Assembly: GCA_026414225.1 (NCBI GenBank)
Contig: JAOAJK010000004.1
Span: 62,001 to 126,000 of the forward strand
Reading direction: 5' to 3'
DNA from: Thermoplasmata archaeon
GTDB taxonomy: Archaea > Thermoplasmatota > Thermoplasmata > Lutacidiplasmatales > SKW197
DNA length: 64,000 nt
The notes under the pieces: model-generated
What the model was told of the DNA's origin: nothing
The model's database searches: none
Seen by the model: the letters and a program-made list of their open reading frames with translations, nothing else
In this document: in pieces, positions 36,681 through 46,100 of the stretch
Layout: each line of letters opens with the position of its first letter
Position numbering within the stretch: the stretch's first letter is position 1
Program-made: the position numbers and the translations under genes

Positions 36681-37817
36681 TCAGATTTTCAACACCTTCG
36701 TGTTTGCAAAGTACTCGAAATTAAAGGTGGTTTCTGCACCGGCTTTTCTTCCAGGCACAGGCATCAGCCTTGCTGAGAGAAACTTGCTCAACTTTGCCGC
36801 AAGGGCACCGATGTCCAGCAGAAGGAGATAAATTTTTTTCGTTGACACATCTCCTGGTAGCGGAATTGTATCCAGCCCTGTGCCGCAGACCGCAGAGTAT
36901 GCCAGCAGGTTGCTGAGGTTATAACTACCTTCAGCATTTCTCTTAGCCAGGCCTGCATCCTCGAGCACGGGAAGCATGAGGCCAGAGTACCCGCATCTTT
37001 TTACATTGAGGGAGGAAAGCACCCCGGTAACAATTCTCGCAACGGCGAGGGTTCCTGGTCCCCCGAACCTCTCTATTCCGACCTTTTCAAAGGCATAGGC
37101 GATACTCTCCCTGCGACAGATACCTGGCGCCACCGAAACATCTATACCATCGAATTCAATTCTGCACCTGGTCGAGATTTCCTCACAGATTGTCTCAATT
37201 CTCCTGAACTCGGACTCAAGTTTTTCCTTGAGAATCTTTTCCGCCAAGCTGATGTTTCTGGCTTCTGAAAACGCCTCATAAACCGCATCGCTGTTCTCGC
37301 ACCCAATTCCGAAGGAAGGAGCCCCTGCATGATAGGAAGCAGGGTAGAACGGAGTGTTTGGTCTTGGATTGAAGAGGCAGGCAAATCGGAGGTTACCAAA
37401 TCCCTCCTCTTCAATTTCTGCCAGCTTTTTTACCAGCTTTGCAGTTGCAAGTGCCATTTCATCGTTGATTTTGTTCTGGTCACAGGCAGTGGTGGTGCAG
37501 AAGCCCCTTCTGGTGTTTTTCAAAATTTCATAAATCAGTCCTACATTTTCGATGCATCGCACGGTACCCATGCTGAAGTAATCAATTTCCCAGGATTCTG
37601 CAAATGCATCTAGGGTTCCTGCAATCTCGAGAATCTGGGTCTTGTTCTGGTAATATTGTTCCCAGGGCTGGGTTGTGAGCCGCAATGTCTGGACCTCATA
37701 CCCGTTTCTCTCAAAAACTGCCTTCGCAGAATGGAGGAAGGCCGCCCAGTTCTCAAGCTGTTTCAGGTCTAGGGGATATTCGATGTTATTTCCTAAGGTA
37801 ATCGTGCGGATTTTCAT
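36681..37817 (-). CDS. DUF711 (UPF0210) family protein
   Basis: A 378-aa cytoplasmic protein of the DUF711/UPF0210 family, whose biochemical role is unknown. Family features include IDVSVAPGICRRES, GFCTTTACDQ, the CGTGLDTIPLPGD segment and a C-terminal KAGAETTF. It lies 9 nt downstream of the MGMT-like gene and is the last of the signal peptidase operon. Its stop abuts that of malate dehydrogenase (shared TGATCA). Confidence 0.88.
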   Translation of the reverse strand: MKIRTITLGNNIEYPLDLKQLENWAAFLHSAKAVFERNGYEVQTLRLTTQPWEQYYQNKTQILEIAGTLDAFAESWEIDYFSMGTVRCIENVGLIYEILKNTRRGFCTTTACDQNKINDEMALATAKLVKKLAEIEEEGFGNLRFACLFNPRPNTPFYPASYHAGAPSFGIGCENSDAVYEAFSEARNISLAEKILKEKLESEFRRIETICEEISTRCRIEFDGIDVSVAPGICRRESIAYAFEKVGIERFGGPGTLAVARIVTGVLSSLNVKRCGYSGLMLPVLEDAGLAKRNAEGSYNLSNLLAYSAVCGTGLDTIPLPGDVSTKKIYLLLLDIGALAAKLSKFLSARLMPVPGRKAGAETTFNFEYFANTKVLKI

Positions 37818-37826
37818 CTTTTCCCT

Positions 37827-38309
37827 TTACAATTCGACAAGTTTCTTCTCGTAGTCCACAACAAAAACTCGGTTTCCTCTATTGACAAACCGATGGCCTT
37901 CTTTTTCGAGCAGTTTTTTCTGGGCATCCGTGCCACCCGGATATTTTGGATTTATCTCACCATCCTTTTTCAAGGTCCTCCAGTAAGGGGTGATTTGCTT
38001 CGCTCCCGCCATCCTCTCCTCCTCCGAGGCATGGGCAGCAATCGAGGCAAAAATTCCGGTGGTGAGGGGGCAAGAGATTGTGGTTCCGTGCTTTCTTGCT
38101 AGAATGTCGCGGATCATGTCAATTGTAATAACCTTCCCTTCCGGCACCTGCTTCATTATCTCATCCACCTCCGCCGGTGCAGGGATAAGGATTGTATCCC
38201 CTTCCTCCACTCCCCACTTTCCACCCATTTCCTTGGTCGCATGCACTATCTTCGGCAGTTCTCTGTTATCCCGCAGCTTTTCCCTGAATGTTCTCTTACG
38301 CTTTCCCAT
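37827..38309 (-). CDS. MGMT-like protein (DNA-binding domain only, no methyl-acceptor Cys)
   Basis: A 160-aa protein with the winged-helix domain of O6-methylguanine-DNA methyltransferase: VITIDMIRDILARKHG, TTGIFASIAAHA and ITPYWRTLKKDGEIN. The normal PCHRV active site is absent, and the only Cys (SCPLTT) is not in the acceptor position, so it cannot be a standard alkyl acceptor. It may bind damaged DNA or have a different role. ATG 38309 follows an AGGAAGTG ribosome site. The longer upstream frame overlaps the signal peptidase and was rejected. Confidence 0.8.
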   Translation of the reverse strand: MGKRKRTFREKLRDNRELPKIVHATKEMGGKWGVEEGDTILIPAPAEVDEIMKQVPEGKVITIDMIRDILARKHGTTISCPLTTGIFASIAAHASEEERMAGAKQITPYWRTLKKDGEINPKYPGGTDAQKKLLEKEGHRFVNRGNRVFVVDYEKKLVEL

Positions 38310-38347
38310 TTTTTCACTTCCTGTTCCATCAAATATTTTTCTCAACC

Positions 38348-39340
38348 TTATTTGAGCTTCTCGCCGCACTTCACGCACTTCTTTGTCTTCAGGTCATTTT
38401 CGGTTTTGCATGAGGGGCACACCACGACCGCTCTTGTCTCCCCTTTTCTTTTCCTCTTTGCCCGTTTCTCGAGCCAGTAATCAACCAGAAAGGGCACAAG
38501 GATTATGAGTGCGATTGAAATCTGGAGATACAGCCATGAATTTGCAGGCACATACTGGGCATTCCCTGTGAAAAGGAGCTTCAAAGCTCCGAACCACGGA
38601 AGTTCTCCCCTTGCGACACCCACAATCCATTCGAATTTCACTGGCTGGACGAGCTCGTCGCGGTAAAGGAGGTTGGTCTGGTCAACCGCACCCCTGTTGT
38701 TGTCCCCCAGTGTGATGTAGCCATCGTGCCTGGAAGCCACATTTGAGAGAATGCCTCCAAGATTTATCGTGAGGTTGATTTTGGCATGGCCGTAATCCGC
38801 TATCCAGAGTTTCCCTGTAACCGCATACCATCGTGGGGAGGTCCCAACGATGCCCCAGTCCTTGTTGGGCACGAGCGAAGGACTGTTTAGTTCAGGTATG
38901 TCAAACGCATTGCTGCTGGAATTGTACCTAAGAAACAGCACCACCCTGTGGATTACTGGCGTTGCATCATCATGCCCGTTTTTCCTGTAAACGATTACAT
39001 CCCCGTATGCCCCGTAGGTGGAATAGCCAGAAATTTTACCCTGGATGTAAGTGGTTATTTCTCCACCCGAACCAAGTTTTTTCACAATCACCATATCTCC
39101 AGTATCTATCACACCGATCTGGCTGTCTGAACCATGCTGCATGCTTCCGCTCTCAACAACCACGAGGAAGGGCCAGAGCCCGGAATATGCGTATAGAATC
39201 ACGAGAATTGCACCCACGGCTGCAAACGAAACCAGAATATCCCTCATCCACCCCCTCAGGTACCTTTTCACTTTTGATTGCTTCTTCTCCTGGTCTGGAT
39301 GAATCTCCGCCTTGTCCTTGTTTGGCTCCGATTGAGGCAT
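38348..39340 (-). CDS. Signal peptidase I (archaeal/ER type) with C-terminal zinc ribbon
   Basis: A 330-aa membrane serine peptidase that removes signal peptides. The Ser66 nucleophile is in ESGSMQHG, His131 in PVIHRVV and Asp213 in TLGDNN, the Ser-His-Asp set of the archaeal/Sec11 group. Membrane helices lie at about 35-62 and 275-300. The C-terminal cytosolic end is a CX2C-X10-CX2C zinc ribbon, which is not part of the catalytic family. ATG 39340 lies 26 nt after a TATA box (leaderless); an upstream GTG at 39349 was rejected. It leads the operon with the MGMT-like and DUF711 genes, and its clients include the exported proteins of this window. Confidence 0.9.
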   Translation of the reverse strand: MPQSEPNKDKAEIHPDQEKKQSKVKRYLRGWMRDILVSFAAVGAILVILYAYSGLWPFLVVVESGSMQHGSDSQIGVIDTGDMVIVKKLGSGGEITTYIQGKISGYSTYGAYGDVIVYRKNGHDDATPVIHRVVLFLRYNSSSNAFDIPELNSPSLVPNKDWGIVGTSPRWYAVTGKLWIADYGHAKINLTINLGGILSNVASRHDGYITLGDNNRGAVDQTNLLYRDELVQPVKFEWIVGVARGELPWFGALKLLFTGNAQYVPANSWLYLQISIALIILVPFLVDYWLEKRAKRKRKGETRAVVVCPSCKTENDLKTKKCVKCGEKLK

Positions 39341-39360
39341 TAAAGCCACTCATATTATGG

Positions 39361-39371
39361 GAATATATTAA
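39361..39371 (-). promoter_or_regulatory. TATA box of the signal peptidase operon
   Basis: The minus strand reads TTAATATATTC, centred 26 nt before ATG 39340. Confidence 0.6.
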
Positions 39372-39430
39372 GTAAATGGTAGCGAAGAGGTTTTCACGGA
39401 TATCGGCGTTCAGCTCGCACCTTCAGAAAT

Positions 39431-39487
39431 CCTTATATATCGCAATCCTTATTTCCTGTTGCCTTTTGGAAAAACTAAAAAAGGTGG
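39431..39487 (+). promoter_or_regulatory. TATA box and Shine-Dalgarno of the proteasome beta gene
   Basis: CCTTATATAT (39431-39440) and AAGGTGG (39481-39487) precede ATG 39492, giving a leader of about 30 nt. Confidence 0.7.
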
Positions 39488-39491
39488 TTTT

Positions 39492-40130
39492 ATGGAGAAT
39501 ATACCTGAGGAGTTAAAACACGGCACTACCACGATAGGGATAGTGTGCAAGGATGGAGTAGTCATGGCTACGGAGAAACGGGCTACGATGGGGAACTTCA
39601 TTGCCCACAAGGACACGAAGAAACTGTTCAAAATAGACGAGCATCTCGGCCTGACAATTGCAGGGCTTGTGGGCGATGCCCAACTGCTGGCGAGGTATCT
39701 CAAGGCAGAGGTAGAGCTTTACAAGCTGAAGAGGAATGCCCCAATTTCCGTGGAGGGTGCAGCCACACTGATGGCGAACATCCTGAACGGAAACAGATTT
39801 TTCCCCTACTATGTGGGGTTGCTCATCGGGGGCATGGATTCCAGGGGTTCCCATGTGTTCTCACTGGATGCAGTTGGAGGAAGCATCGAGGACAAGTTCG
39901 TTTCCGTTGGTTCTGGCTCACCATATGCCTACGGAATTCTTGAGGAACATTACCACGAGGAAATTAGCACTGCGGAGGCCGTGGATGTAGCCATCAAGGC
40001 ACTGAATGCTGCGATGAAGAGGGATTCTGCATCCGGGGATGGAATGAGCGTTGCAGTGATTACCCAGAAAGAATTCAGAGAGTTAACGGACGAGGAGATA
40101 AAGAAGCGGATGACCAAACTCAAACTTTAA
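39492..40130 (+). CDS. psmB: 20S proteasome beta subunit
   Basis: A 212-aa Ntn-hydrolase subunit of the archaeal 20S proteasome. An 11-residue propeptide (ending KHG) precedes the catalytic Thr (TTTIGIV). Lys33 of the mature chain is in HKDTKK, and Glu17 replaces the more common Asp, as in Thermoplasma. The C-terminal RDSASGDG matches the family. It works with PAN (50392) and an alpha subunit that is not in this window. An in-frame TTG upstream at 39459 was rejected because of the TATA box and ribosome site. The aCPSF1 gene follows downstream. Confidence 0.96.
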   Translation: MENIPEELKHGTTTIGIVCKDGVVMATEKRATMGNFIAHKDTKKLFKIDEHLGLTIAGLVGDAQLLARYLKAEVELYKLKRNAPISVEGAATLMANILNGNRFFPYYVGLLIGGMDSRGSHVFSLDAVGGSIEDKFVSVGSGSPYAYGILEEHYHEEISTAEAVDVAIKALNAAMKRDSASGDGMSVAVITQKEFRELTDEEIKKRMTKLKL

Positions 40131-40173
40131 GGTCTTTTCCAAACAATTTTTAAAATTTTTGATGTGGTGATTT

Positions 40174-42090
40174 ATGGGGCGGCTTGAGGATGTGATTAAG
40201 GAGGTCAGAGGCGCAATAAGGAACATTATCTCGTCCGAGATTGATGTATCTGATGTTACGATGGAGGGCCCTACCGTAGTGGTGTACACAAAGGACATAG
40301 ACAAATTTGCAGAAAACCCTGAGATTGTGAAACAGATTGCACAGACCATAAGAAAACGCATTCTGATTCGCCCCGACCCGAAAATAGTCAAACCGCCAGA
40401 GGTGGCTGAGGACGAAATCAGGAAATGCATACCCCAGGACGCAGATGTGCGGGAGATTTTCTTTGACGCAGAAAACGGGGAGGTGACGATCGAGGCGGGC
40501 AATCCCCTGAAGGCATCAGGTGCCAACGGTGCAATCGAAAACCAGATTAAAAAAGCCACTGGCTGGGTCCCGAGAATCGTAAGGGCCCCGCCTATCCCCT
40601 CAAAGACCGTCGAAGAAATCAGAAAATTGCTGAGAGAATATGATGCCGAAAGGAAGAAGTTTCTGGGCGAGGTGAGTTCCAGAATCTGCAGATTGCTCAC
40701 CAAGCAGGATAAGTGGGTGCGTGTCACTTCACTGGGTGGTTTCAGGGAAGTGGGTAGAAGCGCCTCGCTGCTCAGCACCCCGGAAAGCATGGTGCTTATC
40801 GACTGTGGACTTGAGACCTCTTCAGATGGAAACGGCACGCCCTACTTTTACATCCCGGAAATCAAAAACAGTTTTTCTGAGATTGATGCGATTGTCGTAA
40901 CCCATGCCCATCTGGATCACTGCGGGCTCGTGCCCGCTCTCTACAAATTTGGCTACAATGGGCCGGTTTACTGCACCCCTCCGACGAGGGACCTGATGAC
41001 GCTCCTGCAGATCGACTACATTCGTGTGTCCCAGGCAGAGGGGAAGAAACCACTGTACGAGTCAAAACACATCAGGGAAATGTTGAAGCACACAATCGTG
41101 CTGAAGTATGGTGAGACAACGGACATAGCTCCAGACATACGGTTGACCTTCCACAACGCCGGGCACATCCTCGGCTCTGCGATTGCCCACTTCCATATCG
41201 GAGAAGGCCTTTACAACATTGCTTTTACCGGAGATATTAAATTCGAGAAGACCTGGCTTTTCAATCAAGCAGCAACCAAGTTTCCGCGCCTTGAAACCCT
41301 CGTGATTGAGGCCACCTACGGGGGTCACAAGGATACCCAGCCCTCGAGGGAAGAGGCATCAGAGCGTCTTACCCAGATTGTGAGGGAAACCCTTACAAAG
41401 GGAGGGAAGGTGATAATCCCAGTGTTTGCTGTGGGACGTTCTCAGGAAGTTATGATTGTGCTGGAAGAGAAAATGAAAATCGGGGACATTCCGCCAGTGC
41501 CAGTTTACCTGGACGGAATGATTTATGAAGCCACGGGAATCCACACAACCTATCCAGAATATCTTAACAGCCAGCTGAGGCAGTTAATTATAGAAAGTGG
41601 AGAGAATCCCTTCCTCTCGAGCGTTTTTCAGAAGGTGGACAGTGCAGAAAAACGAGAGAGAATTCTCGGGGATGTAGAATCCTGCATAGTCCTTGCTACC
41701 TCGGGAATGATGAACGGGGGACCGATCATGGAGTACTTCAGAGAGTGGGCTGATGACGGTAAGAATACCCTGGTCTTCGTGGGATATCAGGGTGAAGGTA
41801 CGCTGGGAAGGCGGCTCCAGAAGGGCCTGAAGGAGATTACTCTGAATGTGAAGGGCAATCCGTACGAGGTGAAGGTTGAGATGGCGATTGAAACCTGTGA
41901 GGGATTTTCAGGACACTCGGACAGGACCCAGCTTCTGAATTACATAGGTTCCCTTGACAGCAGGCCCGAGAGGGTGATTGTGGGGCATGGGGAAGAGAGC
42001 AAGTGCATTGAACTAGCCAGCGCCATCTACAAGAAGTACGGGATAGAGACCAAAGCCCCGATGAACCTGGAAACGGTCAGGGTAAAGTAG
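40174..42090 (+). CDS. aCPSF1/FttA, KH-domain beta-CASP ribonuclease and transcription termination factor
   Basis: A 638-aa protein with two N-terminal KH domains (about 1-145), a metallo-beta-lactamase domain and a beta-CASP domain. The zinc motif HAHLDH has H244, H246, D248 and H249. Further ligands are GHILGSA, FTGDIK and the C-terminal GFSGHSD and VGHGEESK. In archaea this factor cleaves nascent RNA 3' ends and terminates transcription by RNA polymerase. It is present in essentially all archaea and is often near proteasome genes. An A/T-rich region at about 40145 serves as promoter. Confidence 0.95.
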   Translation: MGRLEDVIKEVRGAIRNIISSEIDVSDVTMEGPTVVVYTKDIDKFAENPEIVKQIAQTIRKRILIRPDPKIVKPPEVAEDEIRKCIPQDADVREIFFDAENGEVTIEAGNPLKASGANGAIENQIKKATGWVPRIVRAPPIPSKTVEEIRKLLREYDAERKKFLGEVSSRICRLLTKQDKWVRVTSLGGFREVGRSASLLSTPESMVLIDCGLETSSDGNGTPYFYIPEIKNSFSEIDAIVVTHAHLDHCGLVPALYKFGYNGPVYCTPPTRDLMTLLQIDYIRVSQAEGKKPLYESKHIREMLKHTIVLKYGETTDIAPDIRLTFHNAGHILGSAIAHFHIGEGLYNIAFTGDIKFEKTWLFNQAATKFPRLETLVIEATYGGHKDTQPSREEASERLTQIVRETLTKGGKVIIPVFAVGRSQEVMIVLEEKMKIGDIPPVPVYLDGMIYEATGIHTTYPEYLNSQLRQLIIESGENPFLSSVFQKVDSAEKRERILGDVESCIVLATSGMMNGGPIMEYFREWADDGKNTLVFVGYQGEGTLGRRLQKGLKEITLNVKGNPYEVKVEMAIETCEGFSGHSDRTQLLNYIGSLDSRPERVIVGHGEESKCIELASAIYKKYGIETKAPMNLETVRVK

Positions 42091-42099
42091 GGGCGAAAG

Positions 42100-43032
42100 A
42101 TGCAGAAGGTAGGTATCACTGCCCTTGTACCACCGGAACTCGTCTATCTTACAGGAAATGTGCCAGTTGACCTGAACAATTTTGTCCCTTATACGGAATA
42201 CTATCCAAGGCATAAGCTGTGTGCATGGACCGCAATCTGGCGTGACATCGTGATTTCAAGGAGAATTGTGGAGAAAGTGATCGTGGTTGCCGGTGGCGAT
42301 TGCCATAACTCGCTCGTCGATGGACAGAAGATTGAGATGCATGGAGTTCCCGCGCATTACTTTTTCTATCCATTCGATGGGAGCGAGAAATTGCTGGCGG
42401 AGGAGTGCGGAAAGCTGGTCGAGTTCCTTGGAGGAGCAAGATGTCCAGATGCTTTCAAATTTGTGGATGAAGTCAAAAGGGCCGGAAAGAAGATAGATGG
42501 GCTGAGAAGCATCGGAAGAGTGGCTGCAAAACATGCATTTGAATTCATGATAAAGCTGAGTGACCTTGGCGGTTCTCCAGAAAACATGCTCAAGATGGCA
42601 AAGGCAGTTGAGGAGGCAGAACTTTCTCACCTGCCGAGGGTTGCCTTGCTCGGTGTGCCCCCGATATACAGGGATTTTCATGAAGTTGCGGAAAAATCAG
42701 GCCTGCACATCGTGTTCGACGAACTTCCGTTCGAGTTTTTGCGGCTCGGAGGACTGGATTTCAGCGAGGTTGTGAGAAGCTATGCCACCTACACTTTTGC
42801 GAGACCCCTTGCCTATAGAATGGATTTTTTGAAGCAGGAGCTTGCAAGAAGAAAAATTGATGGAATCATTCATTACACACAGTATGCCTGCCACCATGTG
42901 CTTGAAGATGATGTGCTCCGGAGGGAACTTCCCTATCCATTCCTGACGGTCCAAGGGGATTTGCCAGGCACGACACCCGCCCAGATACGGTTGCGGCTTG
43001 AGGCGTTTGCAGAGATGCTGGGAATGAGGTGA
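42100..43032 (+). CDS. 2-hydroxyacyl-CoA dehydratase D-component family protein (HgdB-like)
   Basis: A 310-aa member of the family that includes the small subunit of 2-hydroxyacyl-CoA dehydratase and the benzoyl-CoA reductase subunits. These use a [4Fe-4S] cluster and a radical mechanism. Candidate cluster Cys lie in KLCAWTA, GGDCHNS and YACHHV. It is shorter than the catalytic subunits (about 380-430 aa) and stands alone: no activator ATPase or A-component is in this window. It might be a cluster-binding or double-cubane-type relative. It starts 9 nt after aCPSF1 and is probably co-transcribed. Confidence 0.8.
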   Translation: MQKVGITALVPPELVYLTGNVPVDLNNFVPYTEYYPRHKLCAWTAIWRDIVISRRIVEKVIVVAGGDCHNSLVDGQKIEMHGVPAHYFFYPFDGSEKLLAEECGKLVEFLGGARCPDAFKFVDEVKRAGKKIDGLRSIGRVAAKHAFEFMIKLSDLGGSPENMLKMAKAVEEAELSHLPRVALLGVPPIYRDFHEVAEKSGLHIVFDELPFEFLRLGGLDFSEVVRSYATYTFARPLAYRMDFLKQELARRKIDGIIHYTQYACHHVLEDDVLRRELPYPFLTVQGDLPGTTPAQIRLRLEAFAEMLGMR

Positions 43033-43106
43033 ATGTGCCATCTCCTGCGAAAGAAAATGACATTCGATTTAACTTTCCGGTATTATTGGTTAGGGGTTGA
43101 TTGTGT

Positions 43107-43123
43107 CAGCCCGTAACGGGCTG
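43107..43123 (+). terminator. Strong hairpin between the HgdB-like gene and the repeat surface protein
   Basis: CAGCCCG-TAA-CGGGCTG is a perfect 7-bp stem with a 3-nt loop, followed by a second small CCCG/CGGG pair. No T-run follows, so this is not a classical terminator. It may mark RNA processing or a protein-binding site ahead of the next promoter. The call is tentative. Confidence 0.35.
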
Positions 43124-43140
43124 CCCGCATCGGGGAAAGA

Positions 43141-43189
43141 GATTTATATTGCTCAACCTTCCCTTTAGCATTCAGATATTAAGGAGTGG
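43141..43189 (+). promoter_or_regulatory. TATA box and Shine-Dalgarno of the repeat surface protein
   Basis: GATTTATATT (43141-43150) and AAGGAGTGG (43181-43189) precede ATG 43197. Confidence 0.65.
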
Positions 43190-43196
43190 TCTAGAT

Positions 43197-46100
43197 ATGT
43201 GGAAAAATTGGAGCAAGGTGTTCGGGATGGGTATAGCGATCGCTTGTATTCTCAGCATTCTTCCCCTGCCAGCGGTGACTGCAGCACCGTCATTGACCGT
43301 GACACCAGGTACTGGAATTGTGGGCTCTCTGGTGATTGTAAATGGGACTGGTTTTGGATCAAGCCAGGTAGTTAATATCTACTGGGATAGCACCTTCAAC
43401 CTCCGTAACTCGACAACCACAACAACCACAGGCACATTCTCAGTTCCGGTAATAATCCCCTCCGCATCTGGAGGAAAACACACCATAATAGCGAAAGACG
43501 CAGGCGGCAACCAGGCAACTGCACAGTTCACGGTAATTCCCTCCCTGACAATCTCGCCGAGCAGCGGGTATGTGGGAGAGGATGTGACCCTTACCCTTAA
43601 TGGTTTCGGCGCAAATCTTGAAGTTGAGTTTTACTGGGATGGGGACTACTGGACTTCTGATTACACGAACAATGTTGGGAGTAGAACGGTCACCCTGAAA
43701 CTGCCGGAACTAACAGGGGGTTACCATGTGCTTTCAGCGGTGGATGCAAAAGAAAATACTGGAAGCACCCAGTTTCTGGTATTCTCGACCTTCGCGCTCG
43801 ATCCCTCCCAGGGAAGATACGGGGATTCCGTGAATTTTGAAGGCACCGGCTTTGGTTCTGGCACCGAGGTTAAACTCTACATGGATAACCAGTCAAATTA
43901 TCTCGCCTCCGCTTACACGACCCCAGGAGGAAATTTCTCGGGTTCATTCACGGTCCCGCAGATGCCCGGCGGGTTACATACCGTGCTTGCGGTGGATTCG
44001 TCAGGCAACAGCGGAAGTGCCAATTTTGAGATTCTACCGCTGGTTTCCCTCTCAAAATACACTGGCTATGTGGATGATGAGGTATCAGTTTATGGATATG
44101 GATATACGGCAAACAAGAATATCTCGGTTCTTTGGGATTCTGTTCAGATTCCAACGGCACCTGATACGGTAGCGGTGTCGTCCGGTGGGTGGTTCAGGTG
44201 TAAAATTAAGGTCCCGTATACGCCCTACGGAGTCCATGTTGTAACCGCAGTCGATGAAGGTGGCCTGAGCCATTCCGTTTCTTTCTCTGTTTATCCCAGA
44301 ATTTCTGTTGACCCTGACCACGGGCTGCCTGGAATCTTTGCCTCTGTAAATGGAACAGGTTTCTCTGCCAATGTCTCTGTCTCTCTGTTCTGGGATTTTG
44401 GACTTCCGAACCAGCAGGGACTGGGAGCCACGGTTACGAATGCCACCGGAAGTTTCAGCCATCAGGTTCAAATTCCTTCCGACCAGAACGGGGTTCACAC
44501 CATCATGGCGAAGGATACTAACTGGCACATAGCCATCACGGCTTTCTACCTGGGACCCTCCCTCTTGATCGCAAATTCCACGGGCAATGTGGGGTCCTCC
44601 AATACAATTTCTGGCTATGTGTTTTCCCCAGCCGCAAATGTGACCGTATACTGGGACGCCGAACCCATCGGGACCGCAAGGACAGATTCCAGCGGGGACT
44701 TCACATTCTCATTTGTAATTCCACCTTCCTGTTACGGGGCCCACACCGTTTCTGCAGTCGATGAGTATGGGGTCCATGCAGAAACCCAGTTCTTTGTGGT
44801 GCCGGAGATTTCTGTAGTCCCCGCTTCAGGGACTGTGGGATCCACGGTAGCAATCACGGGCACAGGTTTCTCGGGTAATTCCATTGCCTCCATATACTGG
44901 GATGGGACAAACACCTACAGGAGCGAGAGAACGGCCCAGAATGGAAGTTTCAACCTCGCATTTACGGTTCCAGACGCAGCGTTCGGCCCACATACTATTG
45001 GGGCGAGGGACATTGGTGGGGTTACTGCCAGCGCCCAGTACTCTGTCATTCCAAGCATCGAACTGAGCAGGACCAGCGGGCGTGTGGGTGATACATTTAC
45101 AGTATTCTGCCACGGTTTTGCTCCGAGTTCTCCGGTGACCCTCGTATGGGACAATGTATCTACCATCTACTACAGCATGACCACCGACACTGGCTTTGCA
45201 GAAATTTATTCAAATGTTCCCGACTGCCATGCAGGACCCCATGAAATTTATGTTTACGATGGAATGCTCCACGCAGTCCAGCCCCTTCCTTTCACTGTCC
45301 TCCCTCTTGATGCCCCGGAACCCATTGCGCCATCTGGCTTCGTGAACGCAACCTCCGTGCGACTTTCATGGACCGCCATCCAGAATGCAAGCTTTTACAT
45401 CGGTCAGATTTCCACGGATCCGCTCTTCAGCACAAATGTAATTCAGTTCTCCACTACCTCCACAGGTTACCAGGTAACAGGTCTCATCCATGGAAATAGG
45501 TACTACTGGAGGGTCAAAGCAGTGGATGTTGCGGGAAACGAGGGTAGCTTTTCAGCATCGCCGGATTTCACAGTCGACCTCGTGACCCCGTCTTCGTTAC
45601 TCACAGGGCCAGGGTACACGGGCACCAGCCCCTTCACCTTGGGCTACACCGCGAGTGATGCCCTCAGCGGGATTGCCTCGGTGGCCCTCTACTATTCCTT
45701 CAACTTCTCAGATTTCGTGCTCTATGGCGAATCCACGGTTTCCAACGGCACATTCAGTTTCACCGCTCCCTACGGCGACGGTACCTACCGCTTCTACACC
45801 GTGGCACGGGATAAGGCGGGAAACGCTGAGCCAGTGTCCGGGGCAAAGCTCACGGTGGTCGTAGATACAAAAAAACCCTCTGCATTCGTATCCCCCCTAC
45901 CCCAAATTTCGAACACCAGGATTTTGGAACTGAATGTGGTCTGTGGAGATACGGCGAGTGGTGTGAGCCACTTCATGCTACTCTCATCTACCGATAACGG
46001 GAGCACCTGGGAATTTTACGGAAATTACACCACGAGCCCGGTGCAATTCATTGCAGGCAGGGAAGGAAAATACCTGTTCCAGGCGATTGCTGTCGATTAT

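Noticed and set aside
43101-43196. 32-codon upstream extension of the repeat coat protein
   Set aside because: It contains the hairpin and the TATA box; a signal peptide begins at 43197 after a good ribosome site.
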